A stretch of 64,000 bases of DNA from Turritopsis dohrnii. Taxonomy: Eukaryota; Cnidaria; Hydrozoa; Anthoathecata; Oceaniidae. The first letter of the stretch is position 1; every line of letters begins with the position of its first letter. Position numbers and translations under genes: made by a program. This document shows, piece after piece, positions 11,801 to 22,047 of the stretch. Below the pieces are notes generated by a model, which saw only the letters and a list, made by a program, of their open reading frames with translations, was not told where the DNA came from and did not search any database. The stretch spans positions 186,001-250,000 of the forward strand of contig BQMF02000474.1 in the NCBI GenBank assembly GCA_027922465.2, in the 5' to 3' direction.

Positions 11801-12841
11801 AACGTTTTTATTTGCTCATGTTATCTGTTGTGAATTTATTCCTGTTTGTATGTGGCTTGTGTGTGGGTCGAGCGTCAGTATAAAATACGTATTTATTGTT
11901 ATGTTATGTTTGTTGATTTGTTTGTTGTTTTTTTTTTCTATAATCGCATTTTGTTTTGTAATAATGTAGCCCTGATCATCATCCTGGCAAATTGAAATGT
12001 TCTGCATATAAATTCAAAATACTGTACTATTAGTAACACAATACAAAATTTTGGTAAATTTTGGTATAAATTTATAGAGCATATACTTTTAATGATCAAG
12101 ATCTTTGATTATTTTTTTGTATTTGCAACATTGGGAATTCTGTTTGTATGTAATTAAGAAGATTGGAAGTATATACATATCAAATGTTTAAAGCATATTA
12201 CATGATTTTCATACGTAATCATTGTGATATCAGAAAAGATCAATATAAACTTAATCGTATGTTGTATATCCAAAATAAACAATGTTTCATGTCATTCAGA
12301 TGTATATGCAATAAAGTTTTACATAGTATCAATTACACTTTCGGCATGCCTTGTAAAGATCATTCAACCTTTTCGAATTTCTAAAAGAATTTTTATAAAC
12401 TTTTCTTCTATTGTGTTAGATTAAATTAGGTCATTTTGGGTTGATTGTTATGTCATGCGTATCTTTTATATGTAATTTGTGTATTGTTTATGTAATTATA
12501 TATAAGAGTACTTTTTACATTTCTCACTCTCATTCAAACATTCAAAAGAGTCAACATATAATTTCAAATCATTTATTCATGAAAATTTTCACTGGTAGCA
12601 CACCTTTGGCCAGCTGTTTGAACATATTTAACTTCAAAATTTCAATAACAAATCTCATTTTAATTTGTGTGTCACAATCCCCACCTGCTGTGTGCAGTCT
12701 ACACTGAGCAGCAGTCAATGTTGTATTGTATTGTTCAATCATTCAAAATCTTTCAAGTTTCAAGAATGTTATTGTTAGTCTTCCATTTTCATACTTCAGC
12801 TGATTTTGCAGAAATCCTTCTGCCCGTAAGGGCATCTTGTT
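8816..12841 (+). repeat. large repeat unit 4 (composite)
   Basis: It starts at CTGCTGTCCAAACC and ends with the family's hairpin (TGCCC-GTAA-GGGCA, TCTTGTT) at 12841. It contains the left arm of the giant inverted repeat and, at 11.1-12.4 kb, two further degenerate copies of the interior module (TGATCAAAATTTGTG..., TCAATTATGCTTTCATGAAG...). Its length suggests two or more units fused or expanded. No coding gene is supported. Confidence 0.5.
9385..11049 (+). repeat. left arm of the giant inverted repeat
   Basis: The arm contains two diverged tandem copies of a segment of about 400 bp (9860-10195 and 10245-10560). Both carry GTTTGGTAGGCTG, an AG-ending pyrimidine-rich tract, and GGTATAATTCC. 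Short open frames in it (for example 10471-10776) are mirrored exactly in the other arm, but look like by-products of identity. Similar TTTTAGGT segments recur in the spacer near 16.91 and 17.45 kb. Confidence 0.88.
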
Positions 12842-14050
12842 TGTTTATTATTTTGCACAAGTTATATTAGTCGTAGAAGTCAGCTAAAACTAACTGGATG
12901 TTAAGTGGCGATTGCTTCTTGCACATTGTTTGAAGTTGACTTCAGTTTGAACTGTTGTAATAACTTTCATTGTATTGTTATGATATATTTGCTTTTCCTT
13001 TTTATGCATCCATCTTGATAAAGACACATAGTTGGTCGAAATATTGTGATTAATAATATCTGTGTTTTCTATGTTTTCTCTATATTTTACTAACACAAAT
13101 TACCGCTGACTTCAACGTTTTATATATATATATATATATGTATGTATATATATATATATAGGTTAAGCTAGGTGTATCACTTTACTGTATATATTTAATA
13201 CGTAAAGTATTAAAACAAAGTTGCATCCCTTATTGCTTTATTGCTTAACTTTTAAATATATATATACAATAAAAATTGTATATGTTTTAGAATAATAAAA
13301 AAACAGGTATTATATAGTGCATGCGTAAGTGAGTTTTTGAACACAAGTAACATTTATATAGATGTTTGTTTACAATGTAAAATATGATAGTGAAATGGTT
13401 TTTATTTCAGTGGAAAACCGGAGGAAAACGAACAACAATTATATACCAAGTGGAAGAAAGTATATTTTTGCGATAAAAATGTGTGCTGGAAAATACAGGA
13501 GAAATTGCCGTATTTTTTTTATAGTTATCAAATGTGGCTACAAATGAAAATGCACTGAAGTTCTTTAAAAATGGCTGGAAAAAGATGATGTTTATTTACA
13601 TTGGTAAGAATGGTTTTTATTCTTTTTCGGTAGGAAAAGGTTTGAGAAGTTATAAGTATATAATATACGTAAGTACATGAGTCAAACGGATTGAATCATT
13701 CAGGATGCATGTGCTACAAGCAGTTACTGGTTTGTTTTGGTAACAAACTTGCTGCTATTTAGCAAAAACGGTGTGTTTTTTTCATTTTATTTATTTCAAA
13801 ATGGTTCCACAGTTACGAAATGTGTTGTGGAAATAAGAAAGGTGTTATGACTAGCTGTCTTAAGAACAAAATGCAAGCTCTCATATGCTATTTCTGCACC
13901 CTCTTTTTGTTAAATTTTTCCAGTTATAAAATTTCATTTAGTAGATTGATGATGTTTGGTGGTTTGTATGTACTGTCTGCCAGCTATTATGTGTTTGTTT
14001 TATGTGTTTGGTTTTTTTTGCTTCGGTACGATTAGCTGTTCTTCACTGTA
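11050..14050. other. first part of the spacer: degenerate repeats, no gene seen
   Basis: Repeat unit 4 continues to 12841. Beyond it the sequence is AT-rich with a (TA)n run near 13122-13160. Short open frames here have no recognisable domains or splice context. Confidence 0.5.
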
Positions 14051-14767
14051 GTCAGGAAGCTGAGAGCCAATTGAAAAGTCAAAAGTGGCATTTTTTTGGG
14101 ACAAAATAAAAACTACACAGAAAGTACCTTTGAAGTAGTAGGAAACAAATTATCTTTGCTGGGAACTCTAATTTTTCTTGTGGATCAAGTTATTAAGAGT
14201 TAAGTGACCGACTAAAACGTTTGAAAAATTTGTAACTTGACAGCCATCATTTTGTCTGTTCAGAAGCCAAAGCAAAGCATGATGTAATGTTTGCTCCATC
14301 TTTTTAGTGGGTAAATAATTTTAAATACTCCTCTAAAGCAGAACAAATAGTCATAAAATGTCTCTCAAATAGAGATGAAGATTAAAATAACATGTATAAC
14401 AAATTTAACGAATAAAGAAAACATATTTTAAACAACCTTTTTGAGTCAAAATTACAAAAAGCCATTTTGTTGATACCCCCGTTATTGACATCGAATCATT
14501 TAGCTCTTTCGCGTGTGAAAATGTAAATATTCGAATGAGCGGGAAAATGAAAAAAAAAATGTTGGTGATAAACGAAAGTTGATGTTAGATGTTGAAATGA
14601 ACATAATTTTAAAGCCTTCTTAAACATTTACATGACCTAATGTTTTTTTTGTTGTTGTTGATATATTAATCAATGGCAGAGGAAAAATGTTTGAACACTT
14701 TAGTAACTATTATAAGGGCGAGACGGTATTACCAAAATTCACACTCCACCATGCAATAGATAAAGAG

Positions 14768-14929
14768 TTAAGTCTGGTTCAGACCTGGCGATTACGACGA
14801 TTAAAACATAAAGTAATCTTCGCAATCGCCAGGCATTTACGGCAATTCTGACGATTGCAAAAGTGTCCACATTAGACGATCACACTGAATTTTAACCGTC
14901 GTAATGGCCAGGTCTGAACCGGGCTTTAA
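14768..14929. mobile_element. MITE flanked by TTAA
   Basis: An element of about 160 bp with inverted termini containing GGTTCAGACCTGGC and ATTACGACG. TTAA stands at both outer ends, as expected for piggyBac- or Kolobok-type insertion. It has no coding capacity. Confidence 0.78.
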
Positions 14930-14967
14930 AGGCAAGGTAGTGTAACAAATTAAATTATTGAGAAGTA

Positions 14968-15186
14968 TTAAGGCCGACCTCCACTTGTGCGATTTTGCCC
15001 GTACGTACGTACGCGGCCAGTTTTGCGCATGCTCAGTGACAACTATTGCTCAACTTTGTTAGTCGTCGACGACTAGATTTTGTGCGCTTGGAGTTTCTTT
15101 ATTAACTGGAGATTCAATTTAATTGGCCTCACGGCGCCGAGCGGACGTTCGTATGTACGTACGCACAAGTGGAGGTCGGCCTTTAA
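14968..15186. mobile_element. second MITE flanked by TTAA
   Basis: Inverted termini AAGGCCGACCTCCACTTGTG at the left and the exact complement at the right, with TTAA at both ends. Subterminal CGTACGTACG runs occur in both halves. It lies only 38 bp from the previous MITE but belongs to a different family, since the termini are unrelated. Confidence 0.82.
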
Positions 15187-15397
15187 AGAACTTCCACACT
15201 ATGACCTTCTGTCTTAACGATATATATTTTCAACTAACAAAAGTATTTACACGTTGTGAATCTACATGCTGAGGAGTCTGGAACTAATATAACACATATT
15301 TTGTTTTTTAATTTTGATTGTACATAAATACGCCAAGGCCTATGCCTATTAGCAACAGATGAATTCCATTTGAGAACTGAACAAAATCATAGAATCA

Positions 15398-16410
15398 ATG
15401 AAATCGAATGAACGAAAACGACGGAAGTCATCAGGAGAACTGCGCATCAAAATTAAGAGTGCGGAACAGAAATGTCCCAACCAATGGCCAAAGTTCATGT
15501 CAGTGGATCAGAACAAGAAAGAGTTGGTAGATTTTTGGTTACATGATTGTTCCCATTTTTCCGCTCACAAAGGCCACTTTAATAATGGAGCCAAGCTATA
15601 TGTGAGTGCGGGCAGAATTTTTTTCAAAATTTCTATGGAAAATGGTGTTATCAACAAATCAAAGGTACAGGCTTTACGAAACGAACAAGAAGAAGCTGAT
15701 TCTTCTTTATGCAAACTACTGCAGCAACTACCTTGGCGTATGCTCAATTTACATATCGATAGTCAATGCGGATAATTGCTCTCCACGCTGATCGAATTGT
15801 AGAGTACTTACTGAAATTAGTGTCAGCGACTAACGAAGAATCTTGGATACCTCACTTAAACGAAACCAACTTGGTGCTGAAGAGACTTCATTGCCAGCGC
15901 TCCATTGCTTTACAGGAAATGATGACAACTCTTTCCATGGAATAAGAAAGAAGAAAGGGCCATCTCTTTCAAAAATGCTTTTGTAAAACTTGGGGATACA
16001 TTGGAATTTGACGCAACTCTTTTCCGTATATTTGAAATCTTCGTATCTCATCGTCTTTACGGTATCAAAAATTGTGACAATGTTGATACTAATCGTTATA
16101 AGAGGTTTTTGTCTCATTAAAAATAACCGGACCCGCAACAATTACCGCCGACAAGAGATATTTTACTGTACCACCTAAAACGAATTTCATATGCCACAGT
16201 AGTCATCCAAAGGGGTTTTCTTAAGTATCCCAATGATGGATGTGTGGACTCTGGTCGACGGTGAACTAAATATCAAGTAGATTGTGTGTAAAACCTTGCC
16301 GGATGACCTTGTCGATTTCATTTATTGCATGTGTCAAAACTCCAAATGCGAATCAAACCGGTGTTTATGTTATTATCATGGCATCAAGTGCTCCGACATG
16401 TGCAGTTTGT
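15398..16410 (+). pseudogene. decayed transposon-associated protein with EADS motif and Cys-rich tail
   Basis: The first intact frame (15398-15775, 125 codons) contains QWPKFMSVDQNKKELVDFW and, near its end, LRNEQEEADSSL. Further fragments follow in other frames: HCFTGNDDNSFHG near 15900, QLPPTRDILLYH near 16140, and at about 16219-16410 WTLVDGELNIK, a stop, then a cysteine-rich stretch with CMCQNSKCESNRCLC and KCSDMC. This order (NHEEADTR-like motif, FTGCD-like motif, Cys-rich C-terminus) matches from memory a large family of uncharacterised proteins common in cnidarian and other invertebrate genomes. Stops and frameshifts show that it is dead. Its biochemical role is unknown. Its position inside a TIR element suggests that the element encodes it. 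Confidence 0.65.
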
Positions 16411-16890
16411 AAAGATTGTTAGAATGATGATGATGATAATGATGACGACGAAAATGGTTATGAAGATAATCATCACGGAGAATTTGCCACATTAAATTTA
16501 TTCGCTTTTAGCGACAAAAATTCAAACTACGGACTATAGGGAAGGTGACTTACTTGAATAACGCCTATGACGTCATAAACAACGAATATTCAATATTTCC
16601 CGATTCAGTTAATATTATAATGACACCTAAATACTTGTTCGATGTATTTTTGTTAGTACTATTCATTAATTTTTATAATTTTATGTTCTGATCAACAACA
16701 AAAAAGATTTAAATAGTAATTTACTGTTGTGACGTCATCAAAACACATTTTGCTGCTGTGAAGACCCACAAGAAAATCCAGAATGTCCAGCAAACATTTT
16801 TTGCACCTTCTTATGTGTGAGAACACACTCTGAAAGTTTCAATTTGTCCGGCAAATTTTTTTTGATTTTTGGCTCTCAGCTTCCTGACTA

Positions 16891-18642
16891 CTGGTTATGC
16901 ATTGAAATCTTTTTCTTTTAGGTCAGAAAATAAAAAGTGTATAATGCCATTAAAGAAATGAAACAGGTGGTTAAATATTGAGGGTTAGTAAAGTGAAGAA
17001 TTTTGTATTTCAGAAATTCATTAATAATTTATTCATTAGTTATTACTGTCCAATGCAACTGTGCTACAAAAAAGCATTGCTGGATGGATTTGTCTTCATA
17101 TTTTTCATGTTTGCGCATTATTGTATTTGGTGTGATTTTCATATGTTAATGTTGTTGCAATTATTTTTATTATTTTTATGTTTGGTTGTGTATGTATCCC
17201 AGAGGTTAAAAGTCAGTTTATAAAACCTTTATTCCGTGCAGCCCTAGTATTGAGTGAACCCGTATTAACTTACCGCATAGGATTATGTTATGAACTTTTC
17301 AATCTATTGCTATTACAAATTCTTTTATTAAAATTGTGCTTTTAATTATTACTTTTAGGATAATGTGTCCTTGGATTTTCTTTTTGTCTTATTGTCATGG
17401 TATGATTAGGATTTCTGCTTCATTATACAGTTGAAATCTTTTTTCTTTTAGGTAAGATAAATAATAAAAAAAGGATATCAATCATTAAAGAAATAAAACT
17501 CATGGTTTTAAATCATGATATTTGTGGTTTGGGGAAGAACAGATTATAAATTTATTTCACCAATTCCTTTATGATTGCTGTTTATTGTAACTTTGGAATA
17601 ACAGAAACAGAGTTGAAGGTATCGATTGATTGTTTTTAATTCATATTTTGTAATCAGTTAAAAGGAGCTAATATTATGCGTTTGATGTTTCAGTTTTTTT
17701 ATAATGTTGATGTTTGGTTCTTTTTTTAAGGGGATTTTTTTTTTTTATTTTTTCCCAACTGATATATTTAAAGGATTGGAAATCACATTTTCATTATCAT
17801 TTAATATAGTGAATTCACTTTTTCTCTAATGACCACAAAACTGCAACTATAAGTTCTAAGAACTTTTTTCGACACAAAATTTTTATCTTTACTTAATTTT
17901 TCTTTGTTTATTGATTTTTTTCTTAGAATTGGTGGCTCTTGTTCTTGATGTCGCCAGTAAAAAGAACTATAATAGATCCCAACTTGCAACTTGAAGATTG
18001 AAGTAAGCCACACCACCTGCCATGTGCAAGAAAGAAGAATCATGCCAACAAATGCATCCAAGCATATGTGCATTATAGAATATGTGGAGATTAACGTGAA
18101 CGTTAAACTTGAAAATGCCAATTGTCTATATAACAATCAGGTGTGACAAAGTTATCTTCATGAGTCAACCAAAGAAGTGCATACTAAAGGTATAATGAAT
18201 GCTGATATCAAAGAATTTCGAAGTAGTTTATACATCACAACTTCAGCAAGTACGTCAATCCAGTCAGCAACTGACATTAAAAAGAACATATGAATATTAA
18301 GTTGTTCAACAATGAAGTACTCAGGTTTCTAGACTGCAACTATTGACAACATTCAAATAGTTGGTTTATGTAGGTGATGAAACTTACACCTCCAGCTGGG
18401 AACTGAAAAACCACAAGTTTTTTTCAAACTAATGTTGCAACAGTGCTACTTTTCATTAATCTGGTGAAAACATATATTGATCTGAAAGATTTACTAAAAT
18501 TCAATTGATATGGATGATTTAGTCGAAGCAATTTTGTTAGACGATAAATCCAATGAGGAAATTCATTTTGATCAAAGTATTTCCTAAATTTCAATTTTGT
18601 GTTGATAAATTGCCAACTCTAATAATCATAACTATTATGTAT
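16891..18642. other. second part of the spacer: no gene seen
   Basis: AT-rich sequence with two diverged copies (near 16900 and 17440) of the CTTTTAGGT-containing segment that is also present in the inverted-repeat arms. Open frames of 81 and 111 codons have no recognisable features. Confidence 0.5.
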
Positions 18643-20307
18643 ACTAGTATCCCGTGTAAAAACTTTTTACTGTTGCATTTCTCAAAACGACGCATCGCTC
18701 ACACCCGTGTCGAACATTTATAGAAATAAAAAGTTATCATAATCGGCGCTGTGCATACCACTTCTAATTTAGGGAGTGAAATATTTAACTTTTTTTAAAC
18801 CGTTTTTCCTACATATTTGACGTAAGGCTACGCAGAGGCGGCACTATTTTTTAATCTAACGTCATCATTAAAATGTCGTAAGATTTCAGTTCATCGTGAA
18901 AAGAGAAAGAGGTGATTACGAAACATAAAAATGTAGATTTTGACACAGACACAAAAAAAACCTCATGTCACGATGGATGAAGTGGCTGCTGTATTTGTCG
19001 GTTAAGATGGCGCATAGCAAAGGGCAATAGGTGGGAATTTTGTTCTTACAGTCTTTAATGATAATGGGTGGTAAACAAAGCTGCCTTGGCGTGTAGTGAA
19101 AAATAAAAACGCCAAAGGAAATATGAATGATAAACGGAATTATACCTGCTAACGTTGCTTCTTTACTCCAATAAGATTCGATAGCATTCGTTGTTTCATT
19201 AGTCAGTTCTTTACCAAACACCCTTCATATTACAATGTCGAATTTATATATTCTTTCATAATTAATTTTACCTAAAAAAGAAGATTTCTATTAATAATAA
19301 ACCTATCATAAAAACATATTTAGCTACATATACGCACAAACAAAAGCAAACTAAAAGAACGAACGCAAACTTGAAGCAAACATATGAGTAGGAACAGGGA
19401 ATATTTATTAAAAGATCATGAGTTTAGCTTCAGCCTACCAAACAGTCAAAAAAGAAAAGATATGTTATGAAGGAGAATAAAAACGCCATGTAAATGATAT
19501 GCGGAATTATACCTGCTAATGTTGCTTCTTTATCCATTAAGATTCGATACCATTCGTTATTTTAATAGTCTGTTCTTTACCAAAACACTCAAGCATTTAG
19601 ACTTGTTAAATTCTTTCGTAATTATTTTAAACTATATATATAAAAAAAAGAAGATTTCCATGAGCAATGAAAACCATATCATAATAAACAAAATGCTACA
19701 CATACACACAAACAAAAAAGGAAAGCAAAATAAAACAAAACACAAACTTGATTTCTTATCCAAATCGGAAAGCAAACATAGAAAAGGTTATTAAATTATC
19801 ATGAGTATAGTTCCAGCCTACCAAACTGCTAAAAATGAATTATGGAAAAAGACGAAAACAGTCTCAAAACTTTGATTTTTGATTCAGTTCTTCCGTGAAT
19901 TTACTTACACTTGTTAATTCAATCTTTACGATACGATCTTTCTCCGAAAACGACTAAAACAATAAAATTAAAGATCTTCGCTTTAAAAAAAAACTATCTT
20001 CGTGTTCGTGAAGTTTTTTGTTTTTGTTTTTACTGCTACAAAATGATCGTTAACCAATTTCGAACGAAGAACATTGCATTGCTTGCGCTTCTCCATTGAC
20101 GTTTTTCGGCAGATTTTCAGTGCGAAACCAAAAAAGAACCAAACGGAGGAGCATATACTAATCGTGGATGTGCACACAGTACACTCAGTTACTCACTTTC
20201 TAAAGATGCCGTATTGAATTTTCCATAGAAACATTTCGTCCCCAGTCTTTTTTCACACTTACCAAGTTAAATGTGTTACACACGATTGCGGATTATTATA
20301 AGGAGAT
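18643..20307 (-). repeat. right arm of the giant inverted repeat
   Basis: Reverse complement of 9385-11049, with no difference found where compared. The divergence point at each end is sharp: at the inner end the match stops at ACTAGT, and at the outer end at GGAGAT. Confidence 0.88.
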
Positions 20308-20740
20308 ATATGTTTAAACTTTATATATCTGTTGTAAATGTATTACGAGGTATAGTAGAACGTTTTTGTACAGGCTTCACGTAAAGCTGATTATTGAATT
20401 TTTTAGTCATCTGAGCCCTTTTTGTGTTTGTTTCATTGTGTCTAAATTTTGTTGCGCTTAATTAGTGTAACTAACGTTAAAAGGTTGCCTTGTGGAATTA
20501 AATGTACTTTCAGTTAATATCAGTTCAGTTCCTTTATTTTTTTTTATTCAATTTCCGCGCTTATAGCGTAGGAAATTGTTTGGTTTACACATTCTATCTA
20601 TCTATCTCTGTCACAGTTTTTCGTCGTTTTCGGAAAGTCCGTTCGGATTTCGGATTGTTTGTTTATTCAGAATAGTTAATGACTGACCTATGCTAGGAAC
20701 TTAGGACAGGTTTGACTAAAATTGGGCAATTTAGACAATG

Positions 20741-21100
20741 TGCTGATTTAGAAGTTGACGGTCATTTTGTCTGAATTGACTAAAATTGGACAATTTGGGC
20801 CAAATTTGGACCAAATTTCGAAAGTTCTTCAAATTTCATGAAATTTTGCATGGATTACATTTGAAAGGTGCTGATTTCAATTGTGGCAATCATTTTGTCT
20901 GAATTGACTAAAATTGGACAATTTGGGCCAAATTTGGACCAAATTTCGAAAGTTCTTCAAATTTTATGAAATTTTGCATGGATTACATTTGAAAGGTGCT
21001 GATTTCGAATTTGGCAGTCATTTTATTAGATTTGACTGAAATTGGGCAATTTGGGCCAAATTTGGACCAAATTTCGAAAAATCTTCAATTTTCATGAATA
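20741..21100 (+). repeat. 128-bp tandem repeat, about 2.8 copies
   Basis: Copies begin at TGCTGATTT (20741, 20869, 20997) and include ATTTGGGCCAAATTTGGACC. The first two copies differ at only a few positions and the third is more diverged. A short related segment (GGGCTAAATTTGGACC) lies near 32056. Confidence 0.85.
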
Positions 21101-22047
21101 AACATCACGCGTAAGATATTGATGAACTGTTTTTCTGGCCCCGAAACATCATAGTGAATTGCAAGGCTGTCAAGATTAAGTTAAATAAAGTAAAGAAGGG
21201 AGTAATTTGATGAATTCCAGACTGCATCAAATTATTAGTCAGTGTACAAGTCATTCAGATATCTTAAAAATTAGCCTAAAGCAATTTTCTCAAGGGCTGA
21301 TGCGGAAATTGTTCAAGCCTAATGGCTTCTAGTTTTTTTTTGAATAACAAGCTAAAATTTATTTCAAATCAGTAAAAATCATAAAAATATTTTAAATAGT
21401 TCCTTTATTCCCTCGTTGGTTATCTAACTTTAGAAGAAAATTTGGATTGCTCCAATTTTCACTCCATTTCTTTGTTATGTTTGTTAGAAAAAGCATCTGC
21501 ATTTGTCAGCCTTTTAGTTGTATCATTTTGAATCATGAATTGTTTCTGTTAACATCTAAAACTTTCCATCTTTCAGCTTACTTCATCTTTGTATATGATG
21601 CTTTTACGACAAACGCATTAAATTTTTGAATTTATGTCAAGCTGAAATATCCAATAATTTATTTATTTTTATTTTATTTTTCATTAAATTGGCTTCAATT
21701 TATACAAATTGTTCTTCCGCCTAAACTAAAAAATTAAAATTAAAATTCACAATGAATAAAATATATCTATTAAAATAATTTCGATAAAATATTTATAGTA
21801 TTAAAATGCAGTTATGATAAAAAAATCCAACAAAAAAACTAAAGAATCGAGCTCAAGAGGTGCGAAGCAGGGCATTGCAGAATAGGAAGTAAGAGGTGGT
21901 TCAAAACTAGAAATGAGAATAGACTAAGGTAAGTTATGGGAAGGTAAGTTAGTGTAAAGTAATGAGAATCAGATCGAATGAAAACAGATAATGATTAAAA
22001 AAAAAATATTAATCAAATAAATTGTTTAGAAAAACAACAAAAAAACA

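Larger units (their letters stand above)
14051..16888 (+). mobile_element. TIR element with TA duplication carrying a decayed gene
   Basis: Perfect 20-bp inverted termini, GTCAGGAAGCTGAGAGCCAA at 14051-14070 and its complement at 16869-16888, are each bordered by TA (14049-14050, 16889-16890). The 2.8-kb body holds the relic gene at 15398-16410. It was later hit by two TTAA-flanked MITEs (14768-14929 and 14968-15186). No known transposase signature was recognised. Its superfamily is open. Confidence 0.7.
9385..20307. repeat. giant inverted repeat: 1665-bp arms, 7593-bp spacer
   Basis: Positions in the two arms sum to 29692 at every point checked, so there are no net indels between them. All the sequence I compared by eye is identical. 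The structure spans 10.9 kb. No flanking target-site duplication was found (left flank ...CTTCCTA, right flank ATATGTTT...). Confidence 0.9.

Noticed and set aside
9379..20313. The giant inverted repeat as a Polinton/Maverick transposon
   Set aside because: No 6-bp duplication, no AG termini, and no integrase, polymerase or capsid genes in the spacer.
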